Shown here in pieces: positions 60,735-64,000 of a DNA stretch of 64,000 nt. How positions within the stretch are numbered: position 1 is the first letter of the stretch; each line of letters begins with the position of its first letter. The translations under genes and the position numbers were made by a program. The notes beneath the pieces were generated by a model. That model saw only the letters and a list, made by a program, of their open reading frames with translations, was not told the DNA's origin and ran no database searches. Location: the NCBI RefSeq assembly GCF_022568815.1, contig NZ_JAKZHX010000004.1:306339-370338 (forward strand), in the 5' to 3' direction. The stretch is from Undibacterium paludis. GTDB taxonomy: Bacteria; Pseudomonadota; Gammaproteobacteria; Burkholderiales; Burkholderiaceae_D.

Positions 60735-63593
60735 TTGACTTTTTGGCCATTACTGCAGGAAAGTTTGCGCGCAGTCTGTCGATGCACATCAGACTTGCGA
60801 ACCTGTGGCGCAAGACTTGTCATGACACCAATAGTGTTGCTGCTTGCTGGTTACAGCAGCCAGACAGCTTTCGCGCTCAATAACAACAAATCTGGAAATG
60901 AGCTGACCGCTTGCAACAGCCCTCAATATCAAACCATATTGAGTCCGGCCACATTGAACAGCAATGAAGCTCGTGCCTACTGGCTATCAGGGAAGTTGAT
61001 ACGTTGGCCACAGGTACCAGCAGCACATGTTATCAAGCTATACAGCTCGAGACCGGCACAACTGATATTGGCAAAAGGCAGTAAGGTAGCAAGTTATGAG
61101 CAGGTTTTCGTCTTGAGACCATCTCAGCAGCCGCTTGACTCGGCATTGAAACGGCGCTTTGCCTATACAAACGCAGGACAGGGTACAGAAAATGATTATG
61201 AGTTGGTCGCAGATATGCAGCAACTCAAAAGTATCCAGCAAACTCAGGTCATGCTGGTCGCAGAAGATGTTGAAGGCACAGTTCTTGACTACACAGGCCT
61301 GCAAATTGCCGGGGCACTTGATGACTTATATAAGGCAGCGAGCAGTCTCGATGATTTCGGCGTTCGAATAAACAAGACAGAAAACAGTAAACGGCTTCAC
61401 ACCGGATTCAGGTTATGGGCGCCAACTGCTCAGCGCCTTGCAATTTGCATTTACCCCAATGGCAAAGACAAGGCAGGTGCAGTACTGCCGATGCTGCTTG
61501 ATGGCAGCACAGGTATCTGGCATGCCGACAGCACAGTGAACCTGTCTGGCAAGTATTACACTTACCTGGCCGATGTTATCGTGCCAGGCATGGGTCTGAT
61601 ACGCAATCGCGTTACCGACCCCTATTCCATCAGCCTGACCACCGATTCAAAGCGCAGCTACATCGCCGACCTGTCATCTGATCATTTGAAACCGCCGGGC
61701 TGGAACCAGCAGACGATCAGCAGCAAGGTCAGCAACCAGACCGATATGCAAGTCTATGAATTGCATGTACGAGACTTTTCCATCAATGACGCCAGCGTCA
61801 GGCCAGCATTTCGTGGCAAATACCTGGCCTTTACAGAAGCAAAATCACATGGCATGCAACACTTGCACGCGCTCAGTGCAGCAGGTTTGACAGACATCCA
61901 TTTGCTGCCGGTATTTGACTTTGCCACCGTACCGGAAACCGGTTGTCAGACGCCAAAAATCAAGGGCGAACCGGCAGGCAGCCAACAACAAAAGCTGGCA
62001 ACACAGTATGCTGACAAGGATTGCTACAACTGGGGTTACGAGCCCTATCACTTTAACGCCCCCGAAGGCAGCTATGCAACAAATGCCAGCGACGGTGCAC
62101 AACGCATCATAGAATTCCGCAAGATGGTGCTGGCACTGCATAGCGCAGGTTTGCGAGTGGGCATGGATGTAGTCTACAACCACACTGCCGGCGCCGGACA
62201 GAACCTGTATTCAGTACTGGACCGCATCGTGCCCGGTTATTACCAACGCCTCAACCACTTGGGCCAGATAGAGCGCTCAAGCTGTTGTGATAACACAGCA
62301 ACAGAAAACCTCATGATGGCCAAGCTGATGAGTGATTCTGTCATCTTGTGGAGCAAGCACTACAAGATTGACTCCTTTCGCTTTGATCTGATGGGTCATC
62401 AGCCACGTCAGGTCATGGAAGACATGCAGGCAAGGCTATTGAAAGAAACAGGCCGGCAAATACAATTCATTGGCGAAGGCTGGAATTTTGGCGAAATCGC
62501 CGATGGCAAACGCTTCGTGCAAGCCTCGCAGCTCTCGCTCAATGGTAGCAACATAGGTACATTCAGCGACCGTGCCCGCGATGCCCTGCGTGGTGGTGGC
62601 CATGGCGATACAGGTGACAGCATCGTCAGGAACCAGGGCTATGTCAATGGGTTGATCTACAATCCCAATGCCCTGGCAGACAAAAATAAATCACCTGCAG
62701 AATTATTGCGCGCCGCCGATCTGGTCAGGCTGGGACTGGCCGGCACTTTGCGCAATTACCGCATGCAAACTGCTGACGGCCAGCAACAACGCTTGCAGGA
62801 TATGGACTACAACGGTCAGATCGGTGCTTACGCCAGCCAGCCTGGCGAAGTTGTCAATTATGTGGAAAATCACGACAACCAGACCCTGTTCGATATCAAC
62901 GCCTATCGCCTGCCCGCAGATACCAGCAGTGCAAACAGGGCACGCATACAGGCCCTGGCACTGGCTACCACCGCGTTCAGTCAAGGTGTGGCTTATTATC
63001 ACGCCGGTGTTGACATCCTGCGCTCCAAATCCATGGATGGTAATAGTTTTAATTCTGGCGACTGGTTCAATCGACTGGACTGGACATATCAGGACAATTA
63101 CTTTGGCACAGGTTTGCCGCCAGAAAAAGACAACATACAGTTCTACCCCTACATCAAGCCCCTGCTGAACAATCCTGACATCAAACCTCGACCGGAAGAC
63201 ATTGCCTTTTGCCGCGATCAATTCCGCGATTTACTGACCATCAGGGCAAGCTCAAGCCTGTTCCGCTTACCTACGGCGGACGAAGTCGAACGAAGACTGC
63301 ATTTTTACAATACCGGCCCAAAACAGAATCCGCTCGTTATTGCAGCCCGTCTTGACGGTAAGAAATGGGCGAATGCGGGCTTCAAGACTATTGCATACTT
63401 TATCAATGTCAGTCAGCAAACCCAGACGCTTGATATTGCGGAAGAAAGTCAACACGACTATGTACTGCATCCAGTTCATCTGCAGGCAAAGGCAGCAGAT
63501 AAACGTGTAGCAGCACAGGCAGGTTATCAACGGAGCAGCGGCAAGTTCACGATTCCGGCGCTCAGTGCAGTGGTCTTTGTGGAAAAGGAATGA
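60735..63593 (+). CDS. Exported pullulanase-type alpha-1,6-glucosidase (GH13)
   Basis: A 952-residue exported enzyme that cuts alpha-1,6 links in starch and glycogen fragments. The start is the TTG at 60735. AAGGAGA at 60723-60729 lies five bases before it, and it gives a signal sequence ending near SSQTAFA. A farther TTG (60705) lacks such a site. An N-terminal extra domain and an N1-type CBM48-like domain (about 210-310, RLWAPTAQRLAICIYPNG) precede the GH13 barrel. Catalytic Asp551 (FRFDLMG), Glu581 (GEGWN) and Asp714 (ENHDN) are intact. Motif YNWGYEPYHFNAPEGSYA marks the pullulanase type. Divergent from glk with shared operator candidates, so part of the same maltodextrin regulon. Confidence 0.92.
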   Translation: MTFWPLLQESLRAVCRCTSDLRTCGARLVMTPIVLLLAGYSSQTAFALNNNKSGNELTACNSPQYQTILSPATLNSNEARAYWLSGKLIRWPQVPAAHVIKLYSSRPAQLILAKGSKVASYEQVFVLRPSQQPLDSALKRRFAYTNAGQGTENDYELVADMQQLKSIQQTQVMLVAEDVEGTVLDYTGLQIAGALDDLYKAASSLDDFGVRINKTENSKRLHTGFRLWAPTAQRLAICIYPNGKDKAGAVLPMLLDGSTGIWHADSTVNLSGKYYTYLADVIVPGMGLIRNRVTDPYSISLTTDSKRSYIADLSSDHLKPPGWNQQTISSKVSNQTDMQVYELHVRDFSINDASVRPAFRGKYLAFTEAKSHGMQHLHALSAAGLTDIHLLPVFDFATVPETGCQTPKIKGEPAGSQQQKLATQYADKDCYNWGYEPYHFNAPEGSYATNASDGAQRIIEFRKMVLALHSAGLRVGMDVVYNHTAGAGQNLYSVLDRIVPGYYQRLNHLGQIERSSCCDNTATENLMMAKLMSDSVILWSKHYKIDSFRFDLMGHQPRQVMEDMQARLLKETGRQIQFIGEGWNFGEIADGKRFVQASQLSLNGSNIGTFSDRARDALRGGGHGDTGDSIVRNQGYVNGLIYNPNALADKNKSPAELLRAADLVRLGLAGTLRNYRMQTADGQQQRLQDMDYNGQIGAYASQPGEVVNYVENHDNQTLFDINAYRLPADTSSANRARIQALALATTAFSQGVAYYHAGVDILRSKSMDGNSFNSGDWFNRLDWTYQDNYFGTGLPPEKDNIQFYPYIKPLLNNPDIKPRPEDIAFCRDQFRDLLTIRASSSLFRLPTADEVERRLHFYNTGPKQNPLVIAARLDGKKWANAGFKTIAYFINVSQQTQTLDIAEESQHDYVLHPVHLQAKAADKRVAAQAGYQRSSGKFTIPALSAVVFVEKE

Positions 63594-63999
63594 GAATAAA
63601 ATCGCTCAACCCGATACTCTTTTGGTGCAAAACGATCAATTACTATTGATTTTGGTGCATGCTTTTTTTCACAGTCAGGCTTAGCAAATCAAAAATGAGG
63701 GATGGTTCAAATTTTGCTAAGCGTCTTTCATACTTTGACTTTCATACTTTGAATAAACGGCTTGAGTCATCAGTGTGAACGAATTGAGCGAAGCAAAGTG
63801 TGGAGTGCAAATCTGGCAATGTAATGTCCATTAGCATAAGTGCCAGACGAAACAGCAAATGGGTCGGCAAATTAGACAAACCAGAGGTTCATTTGCTTGC
63901 TACAAAAAATATGAAAAGTTTTCAGGCGAGAAACGTAAATTTTTCATCAACAGCGGTTATTATTACCGCCTTCATATTCTAAGATCGAGGAGACAAGCG
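63594..63999. other. Intergenic region with paired TTTTGGTGCA repeats
   Basis: No gene is seen. TTTTGGTGCA occurs at 63620-63629 and 63650-63659, exactly 30 bases apart. Between them ATCAAT and ATTGAT form a small stem, followed by seven T at about 63663-63669, so a weak terminator for the pullulanase gene may be here. Confidence 0.35.
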
Positions 64000-64000
64000 A
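63987..64000 (+). promoter_or_regulatory. Ribosome binding site of a gene beginning at the window edge
   Basis: GAGGAGA (63987-63993) is followed by CAAGCG and a final A, so an ATG could start at base 64000. The gene itself is outside the window. Confidence 0.4.

Noticed and set aside
63800..63982. A 60-codon frame at the right end of the window
   Set aside because: Starts at GTG without a ribosome binding site and has an unusual composition. The real gene probably begins at base 64000.
1..64000. CRISPR array or Cas genes
   Set aside because: No regularly spaced identical repeats of 23-47 bases were seen and no Cas motif was found.
1..64000. Intact transposon or prophage
   Set aside because: The only tyrosine recombinase is xerD, a housekeeping gene. 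No transposase, terminase or capsid gene was seen.

Overview
The window looks like a chromosomal segment of a betaproteobacterium of the order Burkholderiales, most likely Oxalobacteraceae close to Undibacterium. This is inferred from roughly balanced base composition, housekeeping order (queG/tsaE/amiC, then mutL and miaA), the DctPQM transporter with a DctB-type kinase and a FixJ-type regulator, DUF883 and PRC-barrel stress proteins, and a starch-use block. No 16S gene or database search supports the placement.

Layout. 0.2-5.2 kb: a TonB-dependent receptor followed by a secreted S9 peptidase, probably a peptide-use pair. 5.2-6.7 kb: xerD and an O6-alkylguanine-DNA alkyltransferase. 6.7-7.5 kb: about 770 bases without an established gene, but with a good leftward promoter, two strong hairpin terminators and one candidate 53-residue ORF. 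7.5-14.8 kb: a TRAP dicarboxylate-type system (dctP leftward; dctQ and dctM rightward), its sensor kinase and response regulator, and an AEC-family carrier. 14.9-28.9 kb: five large leftward genes of unknown function (626, 1470, 587, 691 and 1177 aa), encoding a beta-rich giant, a ComEC-like metallo-beta-lactamase-fold hydrolase, a fibre-like protein and two unrecognised proteins. This block is bracketed by an intact AEC gene on the left and a diverged, truncated copy of the same gene's 3' end on the right. It is the best candidate here for an undescribed system.

29.7-41.6 kb returns to ordinary backbone: queG, tsaE, amiC, a MocR regulator divergent from a LysE exporter, a membrane protein, a CxxCxxCC protein, dedA, mutL, an MFS exporter, miaA and a tRNA-Met with promoter and terminator. 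41.7-48.7 kb: a secreted duplicated-repeat protein, stress-type small proteins, an AsmA protein and a patatin-like lipoprotein. 48.9-50.3 kb: a three-gene copper cassette. 50.3-53.0 kb: an AlgX/AlgI-like O-acetylation pair. 53.4-57.6 kb: an ArsR-type repressor with a palindromic operator, an unrecognised Cys/His/Asp protein, a DUF2798 protein, and an amine oxidase with a GlxA/FtrA-type regulator. 57.6-63.6 kb: GH13 glucosidase and glucokinase leftward, divergent from an exported pullulanase. Their shared intergenic region carries three TGTAGT/ACTACA-like palindromes, so they are probably one maltodextrin regulon. A ribosome binding site at the last bases predicts a gene starting at or just past the right edge.

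Functions were assigned by reading motifs. Family names are from memory, without database searches.
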